Positions 16,550 to 26,498 of a stretch of DNA of 64,000 nucleotides are shown here, one piece after another. This DNA comes from Liquorilactobacillus mali KCTC 3596 = DSM 20444 (GTDB lineage Bacteria; Bacillota; Bacilli; Lactobacillales; Lactobacillaceae). A program made the position numbers and the translations under genes. Each line of letters opens with the position of its first letter. The stretch's first letter is position 1. The stretch is from NCBI RefSeq assembly GCF_000260415.1, contig NZ_BACP01000002.1, forward strand, positions 28,624 to 92,623, read 5' to 3'. The notes below the pieces were generated by a model. It was not told the origin of the DNA and did no database searches. It saw nothing but the letters and a program-made list of their open reading frames with translations.

Positions 16550-18487
16550 TTAATCGAGATTTTCAAGTTTCATACTTTTTTCTTCCCAGGAATCTTCCAG
16601 ATTAGTGACTTTATCTTGTGTCTTCTTTAGTAATTCTTGTAATTCAGTACTTTTTTGAGGATCGGAATAGACTTCTGGAAGAGTCATCTGCTTTTGGATT
16701 TCTTCTTCTTCTGTATTGAGTTTCTCAAGTTGATTTTCGATTTCTTCAATTTCACGACGTAATTTTCGTTCCTTGCGCTGCTGTTCTTTATTAAGCTGAT
16801 AGTTGTTTTTTTCAGGTTTCTCAGCAACTGTAACTTCACTTTGCCCTTTTTCTTGCGCAAGCAAAAACTGTTCTTCTTTTTTATCGACGTAATAATCATA
16901 ATCACCTAAGTAGAGTTGACTGCCATTCTCAGATATTTCTAGAACATTGGTCGCAACCTTGTTGATGAAATAACGATCATGTGAGATGAAGAGTATGGTT
17001 CCATCATAGTCCAAAAGAGCCTTTTCAAGTACTTCTTTACTATCAATATCCAAATGGTTAGTTGGCTCATCAAAAATTAGGAAGTTATCGTGGTTGAATG
17101 CAAGTTTTGTCAGCAATAAGCGAGCTTTTTCACCACCCGAAAGATTGTGAACCACTTTCTTTACATCATCTCCAGAAAAAAGGAAACTTCCTAAAATTGA
17201 TCTGATATCTTTTTCAGGGGTAGTAGGATGTTCATCCCATAATTCATTTAATACACTCTTATTAGCATGCAGGTTTTTTAACTCCTGATCGTAGTACCCA
17301 GTGTCAACATTTGCCCCAAATGAATACTCACCACTGATCAGAGGAATTTTATTGAGGATACTTTTCAATAAAGTTGACTTTCCAACCCCATTGCTACCAA
17401 CAATCGCCATCCTTTGATGTTTTCGCAAATCAATATCAATTGGCCCTGATATTGGATCACTTTCATATCCAATAAAAGCATTGTTAACAGTTAAAACAAT
17501 ATTTCCACTCTGACGGTTTGAAATGAATTGAAAATGTGGCCCCTGTTGGCCATTAGTTGGTCGTTCAAGCCGATCTATTTTTTCAAGTTGCTTCCGCCGA
17601 CTTTGAGCCCTTTTTGTTGTTGATGCCCGCACAATGTTACGCGCAACGAAATCTTCAAGCTTTTCGATTTCTTCTTGCTGTTTTTCATATTGTTTCATTT
17701 TTTGTTGAAAGCGTTTAGCCTTTTCTTCAATATAGAAAGAATAATTTCCTTGATAATGTTCTGTTCCACTTGAGGTAAGTTCATAAACTTCCTTAGCAAT
17801 TTTATCAAGAAAATAGCGGTCATGTGAAATAATTAGAAGGGCACCTGAGTATGATTGCAAGTAACCTTCTAGCCAGCTTAAAGTCTGAATGTCTAAATGA
17901 TTTGTAGGTTCATCCAGTATTAATAAGTCATTTTTTTCTAATAACAGTTTTGCAAGGGCTAATCGAGTTTTTTGTCCACCTGATAGTGTTCCGATAATGG
18001 TAGTGAAATCTTTCTCATAGAATTTAAAGCCATGCAAAACAGCTCGAATTTCTGACTCATAACCATAACCATTCGCTTCTTTGAAATTGTGTGATAATTG
18101 GTCATAGTTGCTAAGAAGAGCTTCATACTTTGACTGTGGTTGAATAGAGTGATCAAAGGATGAAATCTCATTTTCTAGTTTGTGAATCTTTACTTCCATC
18201 TTCTTCAAATCATCAAAGACAGTAAGCATTTCATCATAGATGCTTCTTGTAGAATTTAGACCGTTGTCTTGTGCTAAGTAGCCAATTGTCATATTTTTAT
18301 TTTTAGTAATTTGACCATTATCAGGAGATTGCAAACCAACAATCATTTTAATCAAGGTTGATTTGCCAACCCCGTTTCGCCCAACAAGGGCAATTCTAGA
18401 GTTATCTTGAACGTCAAGGTTAACTTTTTCAAATAGAACGTCGCTTCCAAATAGACGCTCGACATTTTGTGCTTGAAGTAAAATCAT
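16550..18487 (-). CDS. ydiF: ABC-F family ATP-binding protein (YdiF-like)
   Basis: Soluble twin-ATPase of the ABC-F class, which act on the ribosome E site and have no membrane partner. Both nucleotide-binding domains are complete: Walker A GRNGVGKST near residue 37 and GSNGVGKST near 360, signatures LSGGQKTR and LSGGEKAR, and DEPTNHLD twice. A charged linker of about 80 residues separates them, and the C-terminal 100 residues are a predicted coiled coil. The gene next to rex is YdiF in Bacillus. Starts just downstream of AAGAGGTG. Divergent from rex; no antibiotic-resistance role can be claimed. Confidence 0.9.
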   Translation of the reverse strand: MILLQAQNVERLFGSDVLFEKVNLDVQDNSRIALVGRNGVGKSTLIKMIVGLQSPDNGQITKNKNMTIGYLAQDNGLNSTRSIYDEMLTVFDDLKKMEVKIHKLENEISSFDHSIQPQSKYEALLSNYDQLSHNFKEANGYGYESEIRAVLHGFKFYEKDFTTIIGTLSGGQKTRLALAKLLLEKNDLLILDEPTNHLDIQTLSWLEGYLQSYSGALLIISHDRYFLDKIAKEVYELTSSGTEHYQGNYSFYIEEKAKRFQQKMKQYEKQQEEIEKLEDFVARNIVRASTTKRAQSRRKQLEKIDRLERPTNGQQGPHFQFISNRQSGNIVLTVNNAFIGYESDPISGPIDIDLRKHQRMAIVGSNGVGKSTLLKSILNKIPLISGEYSFGANVDTGYYDQELKNLHANKSVLNELWDEHPTTPEKDIRSILGSFLFSGDDVKKVVHNLSGGEKARLLLTKLAFNHDNFLIFDEPTNHLDIDSKEVLEKALLDYDGTILFISHDRYFINKVATNVLEISENGSQLYLGDYDYYVDKKEEQFLLAQEKGQSEVTVAEKPEKNNYQLNKEQQRKERKLRREIEEIENQLEKLNTEEEEIQKQMTLPEVYSDPQKSTELQELLKKTQDKVTNLEDSWEEKSMKLENLD

Positions 18488-18632
18488 AAAAACACCTCTT
18501 AAATATTAAAATATGAAAATTAAGGCAGTTACAAACCTTGTGAAATTTAGCAAGTAATTGTATGCTCTATTGCATGTGAATGTAATTTAGTGTAGCATAA
18601 ACACGGTAAAATATAGTGTACAACATTAATGA

Positions 18633-18664
18633 TTGTGAAGATAGTTAAACACATAGCTTCACAA
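18633..18664 (+). promoter_or_regulatory. Candidate spaced Rex-like half-sites upstream of rex
   Basis: TTGTGAAG (18633-18640) and CTTCACAA (18657-18664) form a perfect 8-bp inverted repeat with a 16-base spacer, just upstream of TATACT (18674-18679). Rex operators use the same half-sites but with only a four-base gap, so this may be two weak sites rather than one operator. Confidence 0.35.
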
Positions 18665-18722
18665 GGAGTATGTTATACTATGTAAAAAGCCTGAATTATT
18701 TATTAGCGAAAGGAGCTAAAAC

Positions 18723-19376
18723 ATGGTAACATCAAAAATTCCTCATGCGACAGCTAAAAGACTGCCAATCTATTATCGTTATTTGCACTTCTTATCAGAT
18801 GCAGGTAAACAAAGAATTTCATCAACCGAACTTGCAGATGCTGTTAAGGTTGATTCTGCAACAATTAGAAGAGACTTCTCGTATTTCGGTGCCCTAGGAA
18901 AACGAGGGTATGGTTATGATGTAGACAGCCTGCTTGCTTTCTTCAAAAAGACTTTAAATCAAGATCAGCTAACAAACGTAGCGCTGATTGGAGTCGGTAA
19001 TCTAGGTCATGCACTTTTGAATTATAATTTTCATCAGAGTAATAATGTACGTATTAGTGCGGCTTTTGATATTAATCAGGATATTACCGGAACGATTCAA
19101 AGTAGTGTTCCAGTTTATGATATGGCCGATATGAAGGAACAGTTAACAGTTCAACAAATTGAAATCGTAATTTTGACCGTTCCTTCTAGTGTTGCTCAAA
19201 AAGTTACGAATGAGCTTGTTGATGTCGGGATTAAGGGAATACTTAATTTTACACCGCTTAGGATCACTGTACCTAATACTGTTAGAGTCCAAAACGTTGA
19301 CTTAACAAATGAATTACAAACACTGATTTATTTCTTAAACAAGTTCGGTGATAAAGATGAAACTTTATTAGACTAA
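18723..19376 (+). CDS. rex: Redox-sensing transcriptional repressor Rex
   Basis: Senses the NADH/NAD+ ratio and represses fermentation genes. The N-terminal winged helix is about residues 1-80 ([16 protein letters not shown], then [12 protein letters not shown]), followed by a Rossmann domain with the dinucleotide-binding [12 protein letters not shown] near residues 91-102. At 217 residues it is the usual length. AAAGGAG lies nine bases upstream. It is divergent from ydiF and ends at a terminator shared with the converging CPBP gene. Confidence 0.96.
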   Translation: MVTSKIPHATAKRLPIYYRYLHFLSDAGKQRISSTELADAVKVDSATIRRDFSYFGALGKRGYGYDVDSLLAFFKKTLNQDQLTNVALIGVGNLGHALLNYNFHQSNNVRISAAFDINQDITGTIQSSVPVYDMADMKEQLTVQQIEIVILTVPSSVAQKVTNELVDVGIKGILNFTPLRITVPNTVRVQNVDLTNELQTLIYFLNKFGDKDETLLD

Positions 19377-19382
19377 CATCCT

Positions 19383-19419
19383 GCTTTACCAAAGTTTTTA
19401 CTGAGGTAAAGCTTTTTTT
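19383..19419. terminator. Terminator between rex and the CPBP protease gene
   Basis: GCTTTACC (19383-19390) pairs with GGTAAAGC (19405-19412), followed by seven Ts on the plus strand. Confidence 0.85.
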
Positions 19420-20050
19420 ATTTTAACTGCAATACAACAACAAAAAGATTCATAAGTATATGAGCAATTATTGGTGCTTTAATATCGTGCGCCTTGTAGT
19501 ATATAAAGCTCAAAACCAGTCCTAAACAAGCGTAGGTTAGGTAATGCTCATCAGCATGTGCAATGCTGAAAAGAACACTCGAAAAGAGCGCGGCTCCCAT
19601 TGGATTGATGAAGGTTGAAAGATTACCAAAGAACACCTTGCGAAAAATAAATTCTTCCATCACCGGTGCAGCAACTATCACGTATATTAAATAATAGGGA
19701 TAGTGAGCAATAATCGTCATTATTTGGCTCGTATTTTCAGAGACAGCTGATTGATGCAGAAGATAAATTTCAGCAAGCATTGTCACTTTTTGGATAACAA
19801 AGACTAAAATTGTTCCTAAAAGGCCTAACAATAGTACCGAAGTCAACGAAGTTTGTTTTGACTCAATGTTGTTTTTAAACGGAAATTTTCGATTGAGGTA
19901 GAACATAAAAAATATTCCTGCAGTTCCCATGATACTAGTTGCGATAAACAACAGTGGGTTACTTTTGATTACTGTAAAAAAAATGTTTGGAAATAGCATA
20001 ACAACAAGATATGTTATGAGCAGTGCTAAAGAATTTTTTCTGATATCCAT
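19418..20050 (-). CDS. CPBP family intramembrane metalloprotease
   Basis: Type II CAAX-protease/bacteriocin-processing (Abi) family membrane protein of about 210 residues. Its conserved motifs are present: VMEEFIFR (EExxxR) near residue 133, FSIAH (FxxxH) near 163, and HILMN (HxxxN) near 197, all within predicted membrane helices. Substrate unknown; relatives protect against self-bacteriocin or act in protein secretion. GGAG lies six bases before the start. It sits between rex and groESL, a common lactobacillar neighbourhood, and is unlikely to be a co-transcribed partner since it reads the opposite way. Confidence 0.88.
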   Translation of the reverse strand: MDIRKNSLALLITYLVVMLFPNIFFTVIKSNPLLFIATSIMGTAGIFFMFYLNRKFPFKNNIESKQTSLTSVLLLGLLGTILVFVIQKVTMLAEIYLLHQSAVSENTSQIMTIIAHYPYYLIYVIVAAPVMEEFIFRKVFFGNLSTFINPMGAALFSSVLFSIAHADEHYLTYACLGLVLSFIYYKAHDIKAPIIAHILMNLFVVVLQLK

Positions 20051-20098
20051 GAGTTACTCCATTCACTTTAATAATAAACTCAGTATAACATACATTAA

Positions 20099-20125
20099 TT
20101 AGCACTCTCGTAGGTAGAGTGATAA
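20099..20125 (+). promoter_or_regulatory. CIRCE operator (HrcA) 1 upstream of groESL
   Basis: TTAGCACTC, a nine-base spacer, then GAGTGATAA: one mismatch from the perfect CIRCE inverted repeat. It lies just upstream of the promoter. Confidence 0.92.
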
Positions 20126-20130
20126 AAAAC

Positions 20131-20159
20131 TTGCATTTTTGGTGCGAATTGATTATAGT
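20131..20159 (+). promoter_or_regulatory. groESL sigma-A promoter
   Basis: TTGCAT and TATAGT are separated by exactly 17 bases, between the two CIRCE elements. Confidence 0.8.
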
Positions 20160-20170
20160 AATAGTTGTGA

Positions 20171-20197
20171 TTAGCACTTGAATTAGTAGAGTGCTAA
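20171..20197 (+). promoter_or_regulatory. CIRCE operator (HrcA) 2 upstream of groESL
   Basis: TTAGCACTT, nine bases, GAGTGCTAA: a near-perfect CIRCE between the promoter and the groES ribosome binding site. HrcA bound here would block initiation; double CIRCE at groESL is typical of heat-shock control. Confidence 0.95.
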
Positions 20198-20225
20198 AAA
20201 CAAAACAATATTGGAGGGATATACA

Positions 20226-20510
20226 GTGCTTAAACCTTTAGGAGATCGTGTTATTTTGGAAGTTCAAAAAGATGAGGAACAAACTGTTGGCGGCATAGTA
20301 ATTGCTAGCAATGCTCAAGAAAAGCCACAAACAGGAAAAGTGGTTGCAGTTGGTGCAGGCCGAGTTTTAGATAACGGTGAAAAGGTTGCTTTATCAGTTA
20401 AAGTCGGCGAAACGGTTTTGTTTGATAAATATGCTGGCACAGAGGTCAAATACGAAGAAAAAGAGTATTTGGTTGTTCATGAAAAAGATATTGTTGCAAT
20501 TGTAGACTAA
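20226..20510 (+). CDS. groES: Co-chaperonin GroES
   Basis: Heptameric lid of the GroEL folding chamber. Start is GTG at 20226, seven bases after GGAGGG (20213-20218). An in-frame TTG at 20211 would overlap that site. At 94 residues it has the family signature [12 protein letters not shown] at the start, the mobile loop [12 protein letters not shown], and the closing [12 protein letters not shown]. First gene of the CIRCE-controlled operon with groEL. Confidence 0.97.
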   Translation: MLKPLGDRVILEVQKDEEQTVGGIVIASNAQEKPQTGKVVAVGAGRVLDNGEKVALSVKVGETVLFDKYAGTEVKYEEKEYLVVHEKDIVAIVD

Positions 20511-20535
20511 ATATTATTATATAAATCGACTATGA

Positions 20536-22173
<1,638 letters not shown>

Positions 22174-22197
22174 TAAATACATTATTAAATAATAAAT

Positions 22198-22375
22198 AAC
22201 GGAGCTAGGTTAAAAGTTAACTTTTGACCTAGCTCCGTTGTTTATTACGTGCAGAATTGTTTCATAAGCCAAAATTTTTCATCTAATCTTGACTTACTGG
22301 TAGGAAATCATCCACACACAATGTTTGTAATTCCTTGTTAGCACTTAAATTTTTCCGACATCCGACATATGTTAC
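22198..22375 (+). repeat. Dispersed intergenic repeat, full copy with terminator hairpin
   Basis: The 5' end is a near-perfect hairpin, ACGGAGCTAGGTTAAAAG and its complement (22199-22238), placed 25 bases after groEL and so its likely terminator. The body (CATAAGCCAAAATTTTTCAT, CTAATCTTGACTTACT, TTGTAATTCCTTGTTAG, AAATTTTTCCGACAT) matches the copies at 34.7, 11.9 and 10.5 kb. Confidence 0.8.
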
Positions 22376-22699
22376 ATTACTAATTTCTATTGTGAAAAAC
22401 GAATTTTGGTATATTTATTTTTGAAATAATTAAGTAAAGTTTTATTGAGTAAAATACTAAATCTGTACCGAGTTCTTGCTTGCTAGAGTAGTTAAAAATG
22501 GAAAATAAAGCGTATAAGAAAGAATACTAATTTATTTATTGATGCATCTGAAAGTATGCTCAAATTCAGATTGGTATTGATTTTAAGGTGCAACTGAATG
22601 TAAAGTGTGATAAATTGTTTTAATAGGGAATTAGCAGATAGTAAAATGATGCTATTTCATAGAATTTGATTATCTTAGTCATCAAAGAGGGGAAATTAA
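22376..22699. other. Gene-free AT-rich gap upstream of kimA
   Basis: No convincing reading frame. I looked for a c-di-AMP (ydaO-type) riboswitch, which controls kimA in B. subtilis, and saw none of its conserved blocks. The kimA promoter must lie here, but I could not place it with confidence. GAGGGG precedes kimA. Confidence 0.5.
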
Positions 22700-24529
22700 A
22701 TGTGGCACTATTTAAAACGATTATTAATTGGAAAGCCTTTAAAAACAACGGATGAAGGTAATCAACAGCTGACAAAATTCAAGGCTTTGGCTCTGTTATC
22801 TTCCGATGCATTGTCTTCAGTGGCTTACGGAACTGAACAAATTACAGCGGTTCTAGTAGTTTTGTCTGCTGCAGCTACATGGTATGCTTTACCAGCTGCT
22901 GGAATTGTCCTGATTCTATTGTTTGCAATAACCTTGTCGTATAGACAGATTATCCATGCTTATCCATCCGGTGGTGGGGCATATATTGTTGCAACAAAAA
23001 ACTGGGGAACACCTGTTGGTCTAGTTGCAGGTGGTTCGCTGCTGGTTGATTATATGCTGACTGTTGCCGTTTCTGTAACTTCTGGGACTGAGGCTATTAC
23101 ATCAGCTATTCCATACTTAAGGGAGCACAGCATCGCAATTTCAATTATCATTGTTTTGTTTATTATGACTTTGAATTTGCGTGGCATGCGTGAGTCGGCT
23201 TCTTTTTTGACGTTCCCAGTTTATTTGTTCATTACCATTCTGGTTTCGATGCTAGCATGGGGACTATTCAATATTGTTACAAATAAAATTCAATACAATG
23301 CTGCTGCACCGATAGGCGGGGCTGTTCCAGGAATGTCTTTGATTCTATTTCTCAAAGCGTTTTCTGCTGGATCATCTTCCTTGACAGGTGTTGAAGCTAT
23401 TAGTAATGCAGTCCCGAACTTTAAAAAACCGAAAAGAAGAAATGCCGCTAATACATTAGCTTTGATGGCATTGATTTTAGGTGTATTTTTCACAGGAGTT
23501 ACGTTCCTTAGTTATTACTTGGGTGTACTTCCCAGTACTAAAGAAACTGTTCTGTCTCAAATTGGGATAGCAGTTTTTGGTAAGGGAATCTTCTATTATT
23601 TACTGCAATTCTCAACAGCTATGATACTGGCAGTCGCTGCCAATACTGGTTTTTCGGCCTTTCCAATATTGGCTTATAATTTGGCAAAGGACAAATTTAT
23701 GCCTCACATGTACATGGATAAGGGAGACCGTTTAGCATATTCAAATGGAATTATTTCGCTTGCAGTTGGAGCGATTGTCTTAATATTGATTTTTCATGGG
23801 CAGACTAACTTGCTGATTCCATTGTATGCAGTTGGTGTTTTTGTACCGTTCACACTTTCTCAATCAGGAATGATAATCCATTGGTTTAGGGAAAAAGGAA
23901 AAAATTGGATTTTGAACGCACTCGTGAATTTGTTAGGAACAATCATTTCATTTCTTTTAGTTGTATTCTTGTTCTTGCTGCATTTTCAAAATGTATGGCC
24001 ATATTTGATAATTATGCCAGTTCTGTTATTTGCATTTCAAAAAATTCACAGTCATTACATCATGGTTGCTTCTCAATTACGTTTGAGTGAAGAGGCTACA
24101 CTCCATGATTATGATGGCTCAACTGTAATTGTCCTTGTAAGTTCAGTAACGCATGTAACGACGGGAGCTATCAATTATGCAAGGTCAATAGGTGATTATG
24201 TAATTGCAATGCATGTTTCATTTGATGAGAATCCAAAAAAAGAACATGAAACTGCAAAGGAGTTCAAGGAGTCATTTCCAGATGTACGTTTTGTTGATTT
24301 GCATTCTTCATATCGCTCGGTAGCAACACCTGTTTTACGCTTCTGTGATGTTATTGCTAAAAACTCAGCTGAAAAGAATTATTCAATGACAGTCCTAGTG
24401 CCGCAATTTGTACCGCGTAAACCATGGCAAAACATTTTACACAATCAGACCAGTTTAAGGTTGCGTGCTGTGTTGAATTCGCGTGAAAATATTATTGTGT
24501 CAACGTATAGTTATCATCTAAAAAAGTAG
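22700..24529 (+). CDS. kimA: KimA-like high-affinity potassium importer (APC superfamily)
   Basis: Membrane transporter of 609 residues, matching B. subtilis KimA (YdaO) in length and local sequence: the N-terminal LKRLLIGKPLKT, ALALLSSDALSSVAYGTEQI, the YPSGGGAYIVA motif near residue 92, and GGSLLVDYMLTVAVSV. About twelve hydrophobic segments are followed by a cytosolic domain of about 150 residues (from near 455). KimA imports potassium with protons and is inhibited by c-di-AMP in relatives. General amino-acid permease is the alternative, but the C-terminal domain argues for KimA. Confidence 0.87.
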   Translation: MWHYLKRLLIGKPLKTTDEGNQQLTKFKALALLSSDALSSVAYGTEQITAVLVVLSAAATWYALPAAGIVLILLFAITLSYRQIIHAYPSGGGAYIVATKNWGTPVGLVAGGSLLVDYMLTVAVSVTSGTEAITSAIPYLREHSIAISIIIVLFIMTLNLRGMRESASFLTFPVYLFITILVSMLAWGLFNIVTNKIQYNAAAPIGGAVPGMSLILFLKAFSAGSSSLTGVEAISNAVPNFKKPKRRNAANTLALMALILGVFFTGVTFLSYYLGVLPSTKETVLSQIGIAVFGKGIFYYLLQFSTAMILAVAANTGFSAFPILAYNLAKDKFMPHMYMDKGDRLAYSNGIISLAVGAIVLILIFHGQTNLLIPLYAVGVFVPFTLSQSGMIIHWFREKGKNWILNALVNLLGTIISFLLVVFLFLLHFQNVWPYLIIMPVLLFAFQKIHSHYIMVASQLRLSEEATLHDYDGSTVIVLVSSVTHVTTGAINYARSIGDYVIAMHVSFDENPKKEHETAKEFKESFPDVRFVDLHSSYRSVATPVLRFCDVIAKNSAEKNYSMTVLVPQFVPRKPWQNILHNQTSLRLRAVLNSRENIIVSTYSYHLKK

Positions 24530-24564
24530 ACTTTATGTGACTCTATTAAAGCTATATGGGTTTA

Positions 24565-24573
24565 TGTTATAAT
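24565..24573 (+). promoter_or_regulatory. Extended -10 promoter element upstream of tagO
   Basis: TGTTATAAT: TATAAT with a TG one base upstream, about 80 bases before the tagO start. The -35 is weak. Confidence 0.5.
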
Positions 24574-24652
24574 GACCGAGAGTGGTTCTATAATTTTAGT
24601 AGATAATTAAGCTCTTCTTTAATTTATTAAAGAAAAAGAAAGAGGACGGCGT

Positions 24653-25756
24653 ATGTATATAGTTGTTGCGTCTTTTTTGGCAACACTGGCATTTTCGTTT
24701 TTTTTGACACCAATTATTAGACGATTGGCTTTCAAAATAGGCGCGGTTGATAATCCGAATGCTAGGCGTGTCAACAAAACACCAATGCCGACAATGGGGG
24801 GCCTTGCAGTTTTTTTGGCCTTTAATATAACAAATATATTTATTTTAAGAAAAGAATATCCTAGTAGTCAATTTTGGCCACTTCTAGCAGCTGAATGTGT
24901 AATAATTTTGACAGGTATAATCGATGATATTTTTGAACTTAAGCCCAAACAGAAGATATTGGGGATAACAATTGCGGGGTTAGTGATTTATTTTTTTGCG
25001 AATATCAGAATGACGACACTGACACTCCCTTTTTTGGGTACGCTCGATTTAGGAATTCTAAGTCTGCCGGTTACTTTAATCTGGATTTTAGCTATTACTA
25101 ATGCGGTCAATTTGATTGATGGTCTTGATGGGCTTGCTACCGGAGTATCAGTGATTGCTCTGTTTACGACGGGGATTACAGGCTTTTTCTTCTTGACGGT
25201 TACAAGTACGTATGTTTCAGTTTGGATTTTTATGCTGGTGGCAGCCTTATTAGGCTTCTTACCATATAATTTCCATCCGGCTAAAATTTATCTTGGAGAT
25301 ACTGGAGCTCTTTTTATTGGGTTTATGATTTCGACTTTTTCTCTTTATGGGCTCAAGAATGCAACTTTTATTTCAATAATTATTCCAGTGATAATACTTG
25401 GCGTTCCAATTACCGATACTGTTTTTGCAATATTGCGCCGCTTTTTGAATAAAAAACCAATTGCGCAGGCTGATAAGCACCATTTGCACCACAGATTAAT
25501 GGAAATGGGACTATCGCATACACAGACAGTTCTGGTAATATATGGGATAGCACTTATCTTTTCGATGATTTCACTGCTTTATCCGCTTTCTAACTTGGGG
25601 GGGTCAATCTTGTTGACCATTGCAACATTGTTGGGACTCGAATTGTTTGTGGAATCAATCGGGCTAGTCGGACCTGAGAGAAGACCTGTATTGAATTGGA
25701 TAGGAAAAATCTTGAAGATAGAAGGACACAAGTTTTCATCTAAAAAAAAGAAATGA
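24653..25756 (+). CDS. tagO: Undecaprenyl-phosphate GlcNAc-1-phosphate transferase (TagO/WecA family)
   Basis: Transfers GlcNAc-1-phosphate to undecaprenyl phosphate, the first step of wall teichoic acid or related polymer synthesis, at the inner face of the membrane. About 367 residues and ten hydrophobic segments. Family motifs: GIIDDIFELKPKQK (DD pair near residue 90), NLIDGLDGLATG near 157, a YLGDTGALFIGF motif near 215, and the HHLHHRLMEMG loop near 275. MraY is less likely given these loop motifs. GAAAGAGG precedes the ATG. Confidence 0.9.
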   Translation: MYIVVASFLATLAFSFFLTPIIRRLAFKIGAVDNPNARRVNKTPMPTMGGLAVFLAFNITNIFILRKEYPSSQFWPLLAAECVIILTGIIDDIFELKPKQKILGITIAGLVIYFFANIRMTTLTLPFLGTLDLGILSLPVTLIWILAITNAVNLIDGLDGLATGVSVIALFTTGITGFFFLTVTSTYVSVWIFMLVAALLGFLPYNFHPAKIYLGDTGALFIGFMISTFSLYGLKNATFISIIIPVIILGVPITDTVFAILRRFLNKKPIAQADKHHLHHRLMEMGLSHTQTVLVIYGIALIFSMISLLYPLSNLGGSILLTIATLLGLELFVESIGLVGPERRPVLNWIGKILKIEGHKFSSKKKK

Positions 25757-25775
25757 TAATTATCGTTAAAAAATA

Positions 25776-25820
25776 GGAGTCTTTGGCAAGGAGAAATACT
25801 TTGTCCAAGATTCCCTTTTT
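25776..25820. terminator. Terminator between tagO and yigZ
   Basis: GGAGTCTTTGGCAA (25776-25789) and TTGTCCAAGATTCC (25801-25814) form an imperfect stem, followed by a T run. It serves converging genes. Confidence 0.7.
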
Positions 25821-26457
25821 ATTTGTTTTGTGGTATTTCAATATATTTTGTTCCGTTTGGTCTGAATGTGACCTGGCCATTAAGCAAGTCTTTTATTTTG
25901 GATAAATTTGTAGATGTTTCAGAAGGTTCTGTTAAGAAAGAAAGCTGAATGTTTTCTTGATAAGAAATAGAATCAATAACTAATTGATTTTCGGCAGCAA
26001 AATTTTGAAAGCGCCCAAGTTGGGAATAGCTGATTGTTATTTCAGTAATATTTTGTGGTTTTATCAAAACAATTGCGTTGTTAAGTGCCAATGTCGTTGC
26101 TTGTCCATATGCTCTAATTAATCCACCAGTTCCAAGTTTTATACCGCCAAAATATCTTGTTACTACAGCAGTTGTATTTCGAACATTTGTCTTTAGAAGT
26201 ACGTTTAAAATTGGAACACCAGCAGTTCCTGAAGGTTCTCCGTTGTCACTTTGTCTTTGAACATCATTTTTGGAACCAATTACATAGGCAAAACAATTGT
26301 GGTTTGCTTTTGGGTTAAGTTTTTTGATTTTTTCGATAAATTTTTGTGCATCCTGCTCAGTATCTGTGCGCGCAACACTACAGATAAAAGTGGATTTCTT
26401 GATTATTAAGTCAGCAGAATTTTCTTGCCCAATTGTTAAGTAACTTTCGATGTTAAT
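25819..26457 (-). CDS. yigZ: YigZ/IMPACT family protein, no standard start codon at the expected site
   Basis: IMPACT-family protein (YigZ/YvyE), about 210 residues, function in bacteria not settled. The N-terminal domain holds NCFAYVIG, QSDNGEPSGTAGVPIL and TRYFGGIKLGTGGLIRAYG (about residues 75-135), and a C-terminal DUF1949-type domain follows. The expected N-terminus (NIESYLTIG) is preceded by AAAGGAG, but the codons there are ATT (26457) and ATC (26451), not ATG/GTG/TTG. The only usable in-frame starts upstream (26535 and 26547) lie inside comFA without a ribosome binding site. Either a non-standard start is used or the sequence differs here. Confidence 0.85.
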   Translation of the reverse strand: MNIESYLTIGQENSADLIIKKSTFICSVARTDTEQDAQKFIEKIKKLNPKANHNCFAYVIGSKNDVQRQSDNGEPSGTAGVPILNVLLKTNVRNTTAVVTRYFGGIKLGTGGLIRAYGQATTLALNNAIVLIKPQNITEITISYSQLGRFQNFAAENQLVIDSISYQENIQLSFLTEPSETSTNLSKIKDLLNGQVTFRPNGTKYIEIPQNK

Positions 26458-26498
26458 CGACTCCTTTGCGTATTTATTTTTTGATGAGGGGTGAGGTA

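Noticed and set aside
22376..22699. c-di-AMP (ydaO-type) riboswitch before kimA
   Set aside because: Conserved blocks of that riboswitch are absent.
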